Assembly: GCA_028684095.1 (NCBI GenBank)
Contig: JAQUGQ010000010.1
Coordinates: forward strand, 1-56,454
DNA: 56,454 bases
Reading direction: 5' to 3'
Source of the DNA: Clostridia bacterium
GTDB lineage: Bacteria > Bacillota > Clostridia > TANB77 > CAG-465
Shown: positions 43,838-53,501 of the stretch, in pieces
How positions within the stretch are numbered: the first letter of the stretch is position 1
Layout of the letters: each line of letters begins with the position of its first letter
Position numbers and translations under genes: made by a program
The notes under the pieces: model-generated
The model's input: the letters and a program-made list of their open reading frames with translations, nothing else
The model's database searches: none
Told to the model about the DNA's origin: nothing

Positions 43838-46633
43838 ATGCAAGAAAATATAGATTATTCACAAACACTTAATTTACCTCAAACTGCATTTCCGATGAGA
43901 GGTAATCTTCCAGAGAGAGAACCACATTTATTAAAAAAAATGGAAGAACAAGAAGTATATAAAAAGGTACTCGCAAAAAACAAAAAAACAGGTAAAACTT
44001 TTATACTTCATGATGGACCACCGTATGCTAATGGTGACATACATATGGGGCATTCATTAAATAAAGTTTTGAAAGATATAGTAGTTAGATATAAAACTAT
44101 GAATGGATATTATGCACCATATGTTCCGGGATGGGATACACATGGTCTTCCTATTGAGAAAAAAGTTCAAATAGAAAAGAAAGTATTTGTTGGTGATGTA
44201 GGTGCATTTAAATTTAGAGAAATTTGTGAGAAATTTGCTTTAAATGCTGTTAAAAATCAGGCTACTCAATTTGTTAGATTAGGTGGTTTAGGAAATTATG
44301 AAAAAAATAAATATGTTACTTTAGATCCAGATTTTGAAGTAGATCAAATACAAGTTTTTTGGGATATGTATAAACAAGGATATATATATAGAGATTTAAA
44401 GCCAGTATATTGGTGTAGTGATTGTGAAACTGCCCTTGCAGAAGCTGAAATAGAATATGCAGATCATGAAGCGACATCGATATATGTTAAATTCAGAGTA
44501 TCTGACGATAAAAGTTTGTTAATTCAATACGGAGATTTAACAAATACATATTTATTGATATGGACTACAACACCATGGACACTTCCAGGAAACCAAGCAA
44601 TAACTGTAAATCCTAAATTTACATATGCAGTAGTAGAAGTTAATGAAAATGGAACTAAAAATAGATATGTAATAGCTAAAGATTTAGTAGAAAAAGTAAT
44701 GGAACAAGGCGGAGTAGTTTCATATAATGTAGTTGGTGAAATACTAGGCTCTGATTTAGAAAATATAAAATGTTTAAAACCTCTAAATTTACACGAAACT
44801 TCAAGAGTAATATTGGGTTCAGATAATGATTTAATTGTAAGTTTAGATGCAGGTACTGGTTTAGTACATACTGCTCCTGGACATGGTCATGAAGATAATT
44901 TAGTATGCAAAAGATATGGAGATATAGAAACAATAGTTCCTGTAGATAGCAAAGGATTTATGACTGATGAAGCTAGACAATTCTCAGGTTTAAAATATAG
45001 TGATGCAAATAACAAAATAATTTCTTACCTTGAAAAAGTTGGTTTTTTGTATTCAAAGAAAAAAATGAATCATTCATATCCACATTGTTGGAGATGTAAA
45101 GAACCAGTAATATATCGTGCAACTACTCAATGGTTTGCTTCATTAGATAAATTTAGAGAAAACGTGTTAAAAGAAATAAATAATGTAAAATGGATACCAT
45201 CTTGGGGAAATGAAAGAATGACTAATATGGTAAAAGATAGAGCAGATTGGTGTATTTCAAGACAAAGAGTATGGGGTGTTCCAATTCCAATATTCTATTG
45301 TGAAGATTGTTCTAAAGAATTAATATCTGAAGAAACAATACAAAGAATAAAAACACTAGTAAGTGTTAATGGTTCTAGTATGTGGTATGATTTAACATGT
45401 GAACAGATATTACAAGACAGAGCAAAATGTAGTTGTGGAAGTAATAAATTTGTTAAAGAAACTGATATTATGGATGTATGGTTTGATTCTGGAAGTACAC
45501 ATGTTGGAGTATTACAAAATCCAAAGTATGGAATAAATCAAGAAGTGGCAGACATGTATTTAGAGGGAAATGATCAATATAGAGGATGGTTCCAATCTTC
45601 ACTTCTTACCTCTGTTGCAACAAAAGGTAAAGCACCATACAAACAAGTTTTAACACACGGAATGGTACTGGATGGTGAAGGAAGAAAAATGTCTAAATCT
45701 TTAGGCAATGGAGTAGATCCACTTGAAATTATTAAAGAATATGGTGCAGACATATTAAGATTATGGGCAGTTTCTGCAGACTATCAAAGTGATGTAAGAA
45801 TATCTAAAGATATACTTTCACAAGTTTCTGAAGTATACAAAAAACTTAGAAACACAGTAAGGTTTTTACTTGGTAATTTAATTGATTTTAATATAAATAC
45901 AGATGTTGTTGAATACGAAAAAAGAGATGAATTAGATAAATATATGATGTACAAAATAAATAAATTAATTGAATATATAGATAATGCATATGAAAATTAT
46001 GATTATCATCTAATATACAGTGAATTACATAGATTTTGTACAGTAGAGTTAAGTAGTAAATATCTTGATGTTATAAAAGATAGATTATACACATTTAGAA
46101 AAGATCATCCATTAAGAAGAAGTAGTCAATCAACAATGAATGATATACTTAGAGTTTTAGTTAGATTAATGTCACCAATACTTTGCTTTACATCTGAGGA
46201 AATATGGTCATTTATGACTCATAAGACTAAAGAGGAATATTTAAGTATTTTAGTAGCTGGTTTTCCAACTGAAAGAAGTGAATATAATGATGAAGTTTTA
46301 ATAGAAAAATGGGATAAAATATTTGCTATAAAAGAAGATATTGCGAAAAATCTAGAAGAAGCAAGAGCAACAAAGGTTATTGGACATTCATTAGATGCAT
46401 TAGTTACAATTTATACAACTGGAGAAGAATTGAAATTTATGAAAGAAAATTTACAATATTTAAAATTAATCACAATAGTATCTCAATTTGAAATTGTTGA
46501 ATCTACTGAACGAAGTATTGTTGTTGACAAATCATATGGAGATAAATGTGTAAGATGTTGGACTTATTCACCAGATGTTGGTAGACATCAAATTCATAGA
46601 CAATTATGTCAAAAATGCATAGATAATATGTAA
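43838..46633 (+). CDS. ileS: Isoleucyl-tRNA synthetase
   Basis: 931 residues, normal length. It charges tRNA-Ile and edits valine. The HIGH motif is PPYANGDIHMGH (residues 61-72), the editing domain has TTPWTLPGNQAI, and the KMSKS loop is GRKMSKSLGNGVDP (about 615-628). The zinc-binding end CVRCWTYSPDVG with LCQKCIDNM is complete. It starts behind agaaggggg. No T-box leader fits in the 25-base gap after gltX. Its transcript ends at a strong hairpin that also carries the ribosome site of the next gene. Confidence 0.97.
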   Translation: MQENIDYSQTLNLPQTAFPMRGNLPEREPHLLKKMEEQEVYKKVLAKNKKTGKTFILHDGPPYANGDIHMGHSLNKVLKDIVVRYKTMNGYYAPYVPGWDTHGLPIEKKVQIEKKVFVGDVGAFKFREICEKFALNAVKNQATQFVRLGGLGNYEKNKYVTLDPDFEVDQIQVFWDMYKQGYIYRDLKPVYWCSDCETALAEAEIEYADHEATSIYVKFRVSDDKSLLIQYGDLTNTYLLIWTTTPWTLPGNQAITVNPKFTYAVVEVNENGTKNRYVIAKDLVEKVMEQGGVVSYNVVGEILGSDLENIKCLKPLNLHETSRVILGSDNDLIVSLDAGTGLVHTAPGHGHEDNLVCKRYGDIETIVPVDSKGFMTDEARQFSGLKYSDANNKIISYLEKVGFLYSKKKMNHSYPHCWRCKEPVIYRATTQWFASLDKFRENVLKEINNVKWIPSWGNERMTNMVKDRADWCISRQRVWGVPIPIFYCEDCSKELISEETIQRIKTLVSVNGSSMWYDLTCEQILQDRAKCSCGSNKFVKETDIMDVWFDSGSTHVGVLQNPKYGINQEVADMYLEGNDQYRGWFQSSLLTSVATKGKAPYKQVLTHGMVLDGEGRKMSKSLGNGVDPLEIIKEYGADILRLWAVSADYQSDVRISKDILSQVSEVYKKLRNTVRFLLGNLIDFNINTDVVEYEKRDELDKYMMYKINKLIEYIDNAYENYDYHLIYSELHRFCTVELSSKYLDVIKDRLYTFRKDHPLRRSSQSTMNDILRVLVRLMSPILCFTSEEIWSFMTHKTKEEYLSILVAGFPTERSEYNDEVLIEKWDKIFAIKEDIAKNLEEARATKVIGHSLDALVTIYTTGEELKFMKENLQYLKLITIVSQFEIVESTERSIVVDKSYGDKCVRCWTYSPDVGRHQIHRQLCQKCIDNM

Positions 46634-46636
46634 CAA

Positions 46637-46682
46637 AAACATCACTCTTTCTATATAATATTATAGAAAGAGTGATGTTTTA
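46637..46682 (+). terminator. Terminator-like hairpin carrying the downstream ribosome site
   Basis: An 18-19 bp stem (46637-46655 with 46662-46680) followed by a short T-rich stretch and, two bases later, the ATG at 46684. The only Shine-Dalgarno-like sequence, aaagagtga, is within the 3' arm. This is the same arrangement as at 22144-22188. Confidence 0.75.
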
Positions 46683-46683
46683 T

Positions 46684-47829
46684 ATGAAAGAGATAATTTA
46701 TGTAGACCATAGTGCTACAACGTATGTAAAAAAAGAAGTTTTGGATAAAATGTTACCATATTTTACAGTAAAATATGGTAATGCTTCATCTATATATAGT
46801 AAAGGAATAGAATCTAAAGAGGCAATAGATAAAGCTCGAAATCAAGTAAGTGAAGCATTAGGGTGTTGTGAATGTGAAATATATTTTACTGCTGGTGGAA
46901 GTGAATCTGATAATTTAGCTTTACTTGGAATTGCTAGAGCGAACAAAGCAAAAGGAAATCATATTATAACTACTAAAATCGAGCATTTAGGAATACTTGA
47001 AACTTGTAAAAGACTTGAAAAAGAAGGTTTTGAAGTAACATATTTAGATGTAGATAATACTGGATTAGTTGATATAGAAGATGTTGAAAGAGCTATAAAA
47101 TCTACAACAATACTTATATCTGTAATGTTTGCAAATAATGAGATAGGAACAATACAACCTATTGAGGCTATTGGTAGAATAGCTAGATGTAGGGGAGTAT
47201 ATTTTCATACAGATGCGGTTCAAGCAATAGGAAATGTTCACATAGATACTAGAAAAATGCATATAGATGCACTTAGTTTGTCTGCGCATAAATTTTATGG
47301 ACCTAAAGGTGTTGGAGCATTATATATTAGAAACGGAATAAATTTTGATTCAATAATAACCGGTGGACATCAAGAGCAAAATAAAAGAGCAGGTACAGAA
47401 AATGTACCAGGAATAGTAGGACTTGGCGCTGCTATAGAATTAGCTAATAATAACATTGATTGTTACAATGAAAAACTATATAGACTAAGAGAATATTGTA
47501 TAGAGCAAATAATGAAAAATATACCTGGTGTTATTCTAAATGGACATAGAACAAAAAGATTACCTGGTAATATTAATATATCTATTAAAGGGATACAAGT
47601 AGGAACACTTTTACTTATGCTTAATGATGTTGGTATATGTGCTTCTAGTGGAAGTGCATGCACATCAGGAAATACAAATCCTTCACATGTGTTAGTAGCT
47701 TTAGGTATGAATTCAGATATATCATACTGTTCACTTAGGATTACATTAGGTGAGGAGAATACATGTGAAGATATAGATTATATTATATGTAATTTATATA
47801 GAATTGTACATAAGTTAAGAAGGGTATAA
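46684..47829 (+). CDS. Cysteine desulfurase (NifS/IscS family)
   Basis: 381 residues. A pyridoxal-phosphate enzyme that takes sulfur from cysteine for iron-sulfur clusters or tRNA thiolation. YVDHSATTYV is the start of the fold; SAHKFYGPKGVGALY holds the PLP lysine; SSGSACTSGN holds the active cysteine. The ATG at 46684 is chosen although ATG 46675 and GTG 46672 are in frame, because these lie inside the hairpin arm. No scaffold (iscU) gene is adjacent, so it may serve tRNA modification or general sulfur supply. Confidence 0.9.
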   Translation: MKEIIYVDHSATTYVKKEVLDKMLPYFTVKYGNASSIYSKGIESKEAIDKARNQVSEALGCCECEIYFTAGGSESDNLALLGIARANKAKGNHIITTKIEHLGILETCKRLEKEGFEVTYLDVDNTGLVDIEDVERAIKSTTILISVMFANNEIGTIQPIEAIGRIARCRGVYFHTDAVQAIGNVHIDTRKMHIDALSLSAHKFYGPKGVGALYIRNGINFDSIITGGHQEQNKRAGTENVPGIVGLGAAIELANNNIDCYNEKLYRLREYCIEQIMKNIPGVILNGHRTKRLPGNINISIKGIQVGTLLLMLNDVGICASSGSACTSGNTNPSHVLVALGMNSDISYCSLRITLGEENTCEDIDYIICNLYRIVHKLRRV

Positions 47830-47885
47830 AGAAAAACTTTTTAGCTATAATGAATGATGATAAAAAGTGATTTAGGACAAATAAG

Positions 47886-47914
47886 ATACTACTTTTTTTA
47901 CAGGTAGTATTTTA
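47886..47914. terminator. Bidirectional terminator
   Basis: atactac (47886-47892) pairs with gtagtat (47904-47910), with T's on the right and A's for the other strand. It lies between the convergent desulfurase and small - strand gene. Confidence 0.55.
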
Positions 47915-48163
47915 TTACATTGTATCTGCTGCAGGAACAAACTGATATATATCATGTACAAATTTACTACATATCTTGTTGTAGTTAAAGGGATTTATAG
48001 TATCTAGATATTTATAAAGTAATTCATCATATTTTGTTTCAAAGTAAATTCTACTGTTACTTTTGTTACTAATGATTTGATTCAATAAATCTTCCTTAAT
48101 ATTAATTGCATAGTTACGGAATTTTGATTGAGTCTTCTTTAATTCAATATTATCAAAAAACAT
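47915..48163 (-). CDS. Small protein of unknown function
   Basis: 82 residues starting MFFDNIELKKTQSKF, charged and helical, with no membrane segment or cysteine cluster. I do not recognise the family. The ATG at 48163 is used because aaggggtg lies 7 bases before it; a TTG at 48169 is too close. The gene has a strong ribosome site and a shared terminator, so it is likely real. Confidence 0.6.
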   Translation of the reverse strand: MFFDNIELKKTQSKFRNYAINIKEDLLNQIISNKSNSRIYFETKYDELLYKYLDTINPFNYNKICSKFVHDIYQFVPAADTM

Positions 48164-48340
48164 ATACAATCACCCCTTTAAATATAGTTTGGTGCTTGTA
48201 TATATATATGTATATATATAATAATTAGAACAAAAATTCAGTATATTTTGGAATTTTTGATAAATATATTATAATACTAGATTATTGTACATATTTTTTT
48301 GTACATTTTATGTTAATTGTATAATATTTTGAGTTAAACA

Positions 48341-48369
48341 TTGATAATATAGCAAATAAGTGATATAAT
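48341..48369 (+). promoter_or_regulatory. Promoter of the glycosyltransferase gene
   Basis: TTGATA at 48341-48346, a 17-base spacer and an extended -10 TGATATAAT ending at 48369, 19 bases before the start codon. Confidence 0.75.
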
Positions 48370-48387
48370 TAACTAAGGTGATTAGTT

Positions 48388-49629
48388 TTGGAATTAATAA
48401 AGGATATACTAAAAATATTGTATTACACAATAAATATATATATATTATTATATGGATTATATTATTTTGTAACATCTTTATTTGCATTTAAAAAGAAAAC
48501 TATTATAAGAAGATACAAGGCTAAACATAAAATTGCAGTTTTAATTGCTGCAAGGAACGAAGCGAAAGTTATTGGTAATCTTATTGATAGTCTAAAGAAA
48601 CAAAAATATCCAGATAAATTATATGATATTTTTGTTATACCAAATAATTGTACAGATAATACAGAAGAAATAGCAAAGCAAGCTGGAGCAAAGATAATAG
48701 AGTGTACTGGTGTGATTAAATCTAAAGGGGATGTTCTAAAGCAAAGTTTTAAATATATGAGTACTATGGAAAATGATTATGAGGCATATTGCATTTTTGA
48801 TGCAGATAATATAGTACATAATAATTTTTTAAATAGAATGAACGATACATTATGTAGTGGATATAAAGTAGCACAAGGATTTAGAGATACAAAAAATGCA
48901 TCTAATACATGGATATCTAGTTGTTATTCATTATTTTATTTAACACAAAATTATTTTTTTAATTCTGCTAGAATGAATATGAATTGGTCTGCTTCAATAA
49001 ATGGAACAGGATTTATGATTTCTAAATCAGTTATAGACGAATTTGGTTTTAACACTGTAACAATAACTGAGGATATAGAATTTGCAGCACATTGTGCATT
49101 AAATAATGTTAAAATAGCTTTTGTTGATGATGCAATAACATATGATGAGCAACCACTTACATTTGCACAATCATGGAAACAAAGAACTCGTTGGTCAATA
49201 GGTACAATGCAATGCTTGTACAAATATTCTGGTAAACTTATGAAAACTGGAATTAAACAGAAGATACCACAATGTATTGATATGTCATTATTTTTTATGG
49301 CACCAGTTATACAAGTATTATCTTTAGTTGTAATAGGATTGTTTTTATTAGTAGGATTAATGAGTATAAAAGTTGCAAGTGCATCTATGATAATATTTGA
49401 AAATGCTGGACTATTTTTAATAGGTGGATATTTTATTTGTGTTGTAGTATCTCTTTTAGTATTAAAACTACAACACAAAAGTATTAAAAAATCCCTTAAA
49501 GGGGTATTTACATTATCAATATTTATGTTATCATGGATTCCAATTAATATGATAAGTTTATATAGAAAAGATTGTTTTTGGGAACCAATAGAGCACGTCG
49601 AAGATATAACAATAGAAGAATTAGCATAG
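48388..49629 (+). CDS. Family 2 processive-type glycosyltransferase, membrane-bound
   Basis: 413 residues. One N-terminal helix, a GT-A catalytic domain and three C-terminal helices. VLIAARNEAKVIG starts the nucleotide-sugar fold; IFDADNIV is the metal DxD; TITEDIEFA is the acceptor-site acidic motif; KQRTRWSIG is the QxxRW motif of cellulose/poly-GlcNAc-type synthases. It probably polymerises or transfers a sugar at the membrane, for example in exopolysaccharide or glycolipid synthesis. No accessory export gene adjoins it. It starts with TTG behind aaggtgat and has its own promoter and terminator. Confidence 0.85.
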   Translation: MELIKDILKILYYTINIYILLYGLYYFVTSLFAFKKKTIIRRYKAKHKIAVLIAARNEAKVIGNLIDSLKKQKYPDKLYDIFVIPNNCTDNTEEIAKQAGAKIIECTGVIKSKGDVLKQSFKYMSTMENDYEAYCIFDADNIVHNNFLNRMNDTLCSGYKVAQGFRDTKNASNTWISSCYSLFYLTQNYFFNSARMNMNWSASINGTGFMISKSVIDEFGFNTVTITEDIEFAAHCALNNVKIAFVDDAITYDEQPLTFAQSWKQRTRWSIGTMQCLYKYSGKLMKTGIKQKIPQCIDMSLFFMAPVIQVLSLVVIGLFLLVGLMSIKVASASMIIFENAGLFLIGGYFICVVVSLLVLKLQHKSIKKSLKGVFTLSIFMLSWIPINMISLYRKDCFWEPIEHVEDITIEELA

Positions 49630-49633
49630 ATAA

Positions 49634-49672
49634 AATAAACAGCTATGATATATATCATAGCTGTTTATTAAT
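49634..49672 (+). terminator. Intrinsic terminator
   Basis: A perfect 17-bp inverted repeat (49634-49650 with 49653-49669) directly after the glycosyltransferase stop. The following T-run is short. Confidence 0.7.
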
Positions 49673-49845
49673 TATATATTTGTTAAGTTATATAAAATTT
49701 TAGGGTTTGTAAATACAAGTCAATTAAATATATTTCAGTTACTTCTACTATCTAGCTAATAGAATAGCTAATAGTATATATATATATTGAAAACAACTTT
49801 TGTTAAAAATTTAATGCAAATTATTACATCAATAACAAATTTATA

Positions 49846-49874
49846 TTGAAATCATTTTATTGTTATGATATAAT
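49846..49874 (+). promoter_or_regulatory. Promoter of the transglycosylase gene
   Basis: TTGAAA at 49846-49851, a 17-base spacer and an extended -10 TGATATAAT ending at 49874. It lies 49 bases before the start codon. Confidence 0.75.
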
Positions 49875-49922
49875 TTCAATAATTGCATAATTCAATTAAA
49901 TGTAAGTAAAGGTGGTAAAAAA

Positions 49923-50630
49923 ATGAAGTCACTTAAAAATATTATTAAAAAAATAATAATTCTAATAATTATCATAGTAATATTAATTGTAGGAAAAATA
50001 TTTATAGATGGATATAATATGTACGAACAAGCTATAAATAAAACTAGCTTATCTGATAAAACAAAACAGATAAGAAGTAGTAATGATTATGTAAAAATAG
50101 GTGAAATGACAGAAGATTATAAGAATGCTGTCATAGCAATCGAAGATCACAGATTTATAGAACACGGTGGAATAGATTATATATCTACTTTTAGAGCAGT
50201 AATAAAAAATTTAAAAGTTGGTGAACTTGCTGAAGGTGGCAGTACAATAACACAACAACTTGCTAAAAATATGTATTTTACACAAGAAAAAAAGTTTGAA
50301 AGAAAAGTAGCAGAACTTTTTATAGCATTTAAACTTGAGAAGGAATATTCAAAAGATGATATATTAGAAATGTATATTAATATAATGTATTTTGGAAATG
50401 GTTATTATGGTATTGGAAAAGCATCTAAAGGATACTTATATAAAGAACCTATAGAAATGACGTTATATGAATCAACACTTTTAGCGGGATTACCAAATGC
50501 ACCCAGTGTATATGCTTTAAATTCAAACCCTGCACTTGCAAAAGAAAGACAGAATCAAGTGCTTGATTGTATGGTTAAATATAATTATTTAACTGAAGTA
50601 CAGGCGCAAGAAGTAAAAAATCTTAAATAA
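49923..50630 (+). CDS. Monofunctional peptidoglycan glycosyltransferase (GT51)
   Basis: 235 residues. An N-terminal signal anchor (about 10-29) is followed by a GT51 transglycosylase domain without a penicillin-binding part. Motif 1 is AIEDHRFIEHGGID (catalytic Glu), motif 2 GGSTITQQLAKN, motif 3 RKVAELFIAFKLEKEYSKD, motif 4 EMYINIMYFGNGYYGI. It polymerises lipid II into glycan strands on the outer face of the membrane. The length fits the monofunctional class (MtgA-like). It starts behind aaaggtgg. Confidence 0.92.
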   Translation: MKSLKNIIKKIIILIIIIVILIVGKIFIDGYNMYEQAINKTSLSDKTKQIRSSNDYVKIGEMTEDYKNAVIAIEDHRFIEHGGIDYISTFRAVIKNLKVGELAEGGSTITQQLAKNMYFTQEKKFERKVAELFIAFKLEKEYSKDDILEMYINIMYFGNGYYGIGKASKGYLYKEPIEMTLYESTLLAGLPNAPSVYALNSNPALAKERQNQVLDCMVKYNYLTEVQAQEVKNLK

Positions 50631-50681
50631 ATTAAATTATATTAAATTATATTAAATTAAATTATATTAAATTAAATTATA
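50631..50681 (+). repeat. Short AT tandem repeat
   Basis: Repeats of attaaattat and attaaattaaattat fill the gap between the transglycosylase and Nudix genes. There is no dyad with a T-run; it is probably a slippage-prone spacer. Confidence 0.7.
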
Positions 50682-50704
50682 ATATATAGAAGGGTAAAAG
50701 TGTT

Positions 50705-51163
50705 ATGAAAGAAAGATATAAAAGTTTAGTAGCAGTATTTTTAATTTTAACAAGAACATCTAAAGATGGTAACAGTAAAGAAATTCTCTTGCAAAAAAGA
50801 GAAAACACAGGTTATATGGATGATTATTATGATTTGGGAGTAAGTGGACATTTAGAAGAAAATGAATCTGTTAAAGATACAATTATAAGAGAATCAATTG
50901 AAGAAGCAAATATTAAAGTAGATGCTAATGATTTAAAGTTAGTAACTGTTTTTAACGAAAAAACAAATAGTTTGGAATATTTAAGATTTTTTTTCCATAC
51001 AGAAATATATGAAGGTGAAATTTTAATAGGTGAACCTACTAAATGTAGTGAAATGGGTTGGTATAGTATAGATAGTTTACCAAATAACGTAATACCACAT
51101 GTAAGAAAAGCAATAAATAATTTTCAAAATGGTATAAGTTATGAAGAAAATGGATTCAAATGA
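50705..51163 (+). CDS. Nudix hydrolase
   Basis: 152 residues. The Nudix box runs from GHLEENES to IIRESIEEANI, with the pattern G-x5-E-x7-RE-x2-EE kept; the glycine near its end is replaced by Asn. Such proteins hydrolyse nucleoside diphosphates linked to another group. The N-terminal ILLQKRENTGYMDDYYDLG is typical of the IDI/NUDT-like group. The substrate is unknown. It starts at ATG 50705 behind gaaggg and probably follows the transglycosylase in one transcript. Confidence 0.88.
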   Translation: MKERYKSLVAVFLILTRTSKDGNSKEILLQKRENTGYMDDYYDLGVSGHLEENESVKDTIIRESIEEANIKVDANDLKLVTVFNEKTNSLEYLRFFFHTEIYEGEILIGEPTKCSEMGWYSIDSLPNNVIPHVRKAINNFQNGISYEENGFK

Positions 51164-51193
51164 TAAAATAATTTTTTAAAACAACAAATATAC

Positions 51194-51222
51194 TTGATAT
51201 AACATAATATATATGTTAAAAT
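51194..51222 (+). promoter_or_regulatory. Promoter of helD
   Basis: TTGATA at 51194-51199, a 17-base spacer and TAAAAT at 51217-51222. A G-U-rich hairpin (cacttctc/ggggagtg near 51248-51267) lies in the leader before the ribosome site. Confidence 0.65.
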
Positions 51223-51301
51223 ACATGAATAATATAATTTTTAAGCTACACTTCTCATAAGGGGAGTGCTTTTGTACGTATATATTTTAGAGGGGGTAAT
51301 T

Positions 51302-53407
51302 ATGAATAAGGATTTCTTACTTGAAAATGAACATCTACAGATTACTAAAAGTGATATTGAAATTGTAACTAAAGAAGAAAAAGAAAGATTAAAAAACTTG
51401 CCAAAAATGTATGCATCTGATCCAAGACTATTAGGTAATCTTATGAGTATTACTGCAACTAAATTAAATAACTTGAAAAATTCATTTGATAAACCATATT
51501 TTGCACGTATTGATTTTACTTCACAGTTGGATAAAAATAAAATAGTATTATATATTGGAAAAGTTGGTGTTATGTCTGAAAATGGAGATATGATTGTTAC
51601 AGATTGGAGAGCACCCATATCATCTATATATTATGATGGTAATCTTGGAGATTTAAGTTATAAAGTAGATGAAGATTTGATTTATGGAACATTAGAATTG
51701 AAGAGGCAAATAATAATAGAAAAAAGTCAACTAATTAATGTTTTTGATGTTGATTCAGTTTCTGATGATGAATTACTAAAACCATATTTGGGTGCAGGTG
51801 CAGATAATAGATTAAAAAACATAGTTGCATCAATACAAAGTGAACAAAATGATATAATTAGAGCTGATATTAATAAAAATATAATAGTTCAAGGTGTTGC
51901 GGGGAGCGGAAAAACAACAGTAGCACTTCATAGAATTGCATATTTAGTATATAATTACAGTAAAAAAGTAAATGCAAATCAATTCATGGTGATAGGTCCT
52001 AATAAGTTTTTTATAAACTACATATCAACAGTACTTCCAGATTTAGATGTTGGTAATGCTGTTCAATGTACATATGAAGAACTTAGCATAGAATATATAA
52101 AAGAAAAATTTGATATTGAAGAACCGACACAAAAGTTAATTGAATATATATACGGTAAAGAGATTGAAAAATATTCGAGGATTAAAACTTCAATGAAATA
52201 TAAAGAGGCAATAGATAAATTTTTATTTGATTATGAAGAAAGTATTATGCCAAAAGAAGATTTTAAAATTTGTAACTGCACTATATATACAAAGGAAGAA
52301 GTTATCGATATGTATAAATTACATGTTGATTTGCCTAATATAAGTAGTAGAGTTGATATAACAGTTAAATTACTGAGCAATAAACTTAAGTTAGATACTA
52401 GTAAACATGCTATAATAAAGCAAGAATTTGATATTATGAATTCTAAAGAGGCAAGTACTATTAAATGGAAAATAATTAAAAATATAGAGAATGGTTGTAT
52501 AGCAGAACTTAGAAAATATTTGAGCTTAAATAATATTAAGGTATTACAATTATATAAAATGTTCATTCAAAATTCATCAAAATATATTGAATTTTTAGAT
52601 AGTGATTTTGTAATTACTACAATGAGTAATATACAGAAGAAATTAGTACAGTTTGAAGATATACCAGCCATGATATATATTAAAACTATATTATATGGAA
52701 TAAATGATTATAATAAATATGTTCATGTTGTAATTGATGAATCTCAGGATTTTGGAGCTTTTAATTTCTATGTACTTACTAAATTAATGCCAAATTCAAC
52801 ATTTAGTATTTTTGGTGATATAACTCAAGGAATATATTCATATAGAGGAATATATGATTGGTATGAAGTAAAAAAAGAGTCATTTAATAATAAATGTGAA
52901 ATTATGAGATTAGAAAAAAGTTATAGAACAACAATTGAGATAATGCAAACTGCAAATAAAATTTCTAAGCACTTAAACCTAGGAGAATGTAAACCTGTTA
53001 TAAGACATGGTAATGATGTTAGAATAACAAAGTGTAATATAGAAGAAAAAATTAGATATATTGCTAATCTGATTCGAAATAGCATAGATATGGGATATAA
53101 ATCAATTGCTATAATATGTAAAACACCTAACGAAAGTAAAAATATATATGAAAAATTAAAATCATTTGATTTTAAACTAGAATATATTATGGATGATAAT
53201 GAGTTATACAATGGTGGTATTTGTATATTAACATCATATTTATCAAAAGGATTGGAATTTGACTGTGTGATTATAACTGATGCAGATGAAAGTATCTATT
53301 CATCAAAGAATGAAATGGATATGAAACTTATGTATGTAGCATGTACAAGAGCATTGCATAATCTTGAAATTATATATAATAATGAGATAATATATCCGTT
53401 CAAATAG
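51302..53407 (+). CDS. helD: UvrD-family helicase of the HelD type
   Basis: 701 residues. Superfamily 1 motifs in order: NIIVQGVAGSGKTTVALHR (motif I), VVIDESQDFGAFN (II), SIFGDITQGIYSYRG (III), LEKSYRTT (IV), LTSYLSKGLEFDCVII (V), YVACTRALHNLEI (VI). The N-terminal 200 residues match HelD, with VTDWRAPISSIYYDG and a coiled-coil region. HelD binds RNA polymerase and helps to recycle it from stalled complexes. The length is somewhat short for HelD (about 770 in Bacillus). The ATG at 51302 is preceded by agaggggg. Confidence 0.85.
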   Translation: MNKDFLLENEHLQITKSDIEIVTKEEKERLKNLPKMYASDPRLLGNLMSITATKLNNLKNSFDKPYFARIDFTSQLDKNKIVLYIGKVGVMSENGDMIVTDWRAPISSIYYDGNLGDLSYKVDEDLIYGTLELKRQIIIEKSQLINVFDVDSVSDDELLKPYLGAGADNRLKNIVASIQSEQNDIIRADINKNIIVQGVAGSGKTTVALHRIAYLVYNYSKKVNANQFMVIGPNKFFINYISTVLPDLDVGNAVQCTYEELSIEYIKEKFDIEEPTQKLIEYIYGKEIEKYSRIKTSMKYKEAIDKFLFDYEESIMPKEDFKICNCTIYTKEEVIDMYKLHVDLPNISSRVDITVKLLSNKLKLDTSKHAIIKQEFDIMNSKEASTIKWKIIKNIENGCIAELRKYLSLNNIKVLQLYKMFIQNSSKYIEFLDSDFVITTMSNIQKKLVQFEDIPAMIYIKTILYGINDYNKYVHVVIDESQDFGAFNFYVLTKLMPNSTFSIFGDITQGIYSYRGIYDWYEVKKESFNNKCEIMRLEKSYRTTIEIMQTANKISKHLNLGECKPVIRHGNDVRITKCNIEEKIRYIANLIRNSIDMGYKSIAIICKTPNESKNIYEKLKSFDFKLEYIMDDNELYNGGICILTSYLSKGLEFDCVIITDADESIYSSKNEMDMKLMYVACTRALHNLEIIYNNEIIYPFK

Positions 53408-53501
53408 TAAAATATAAAATATAGGACTTGACTAGTATGATATAATATATACAATTTTAAATTAGGGTAAGCTTTTATGATTATGAAAGGTGGTAAATGT
53501 A

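Noticed and set aside
50631-50681. CRISPR-like repeat array
   Set aside because: The units are short AT repeats without unique spacers and there are no cas genes. It is a simple tandem repeat.
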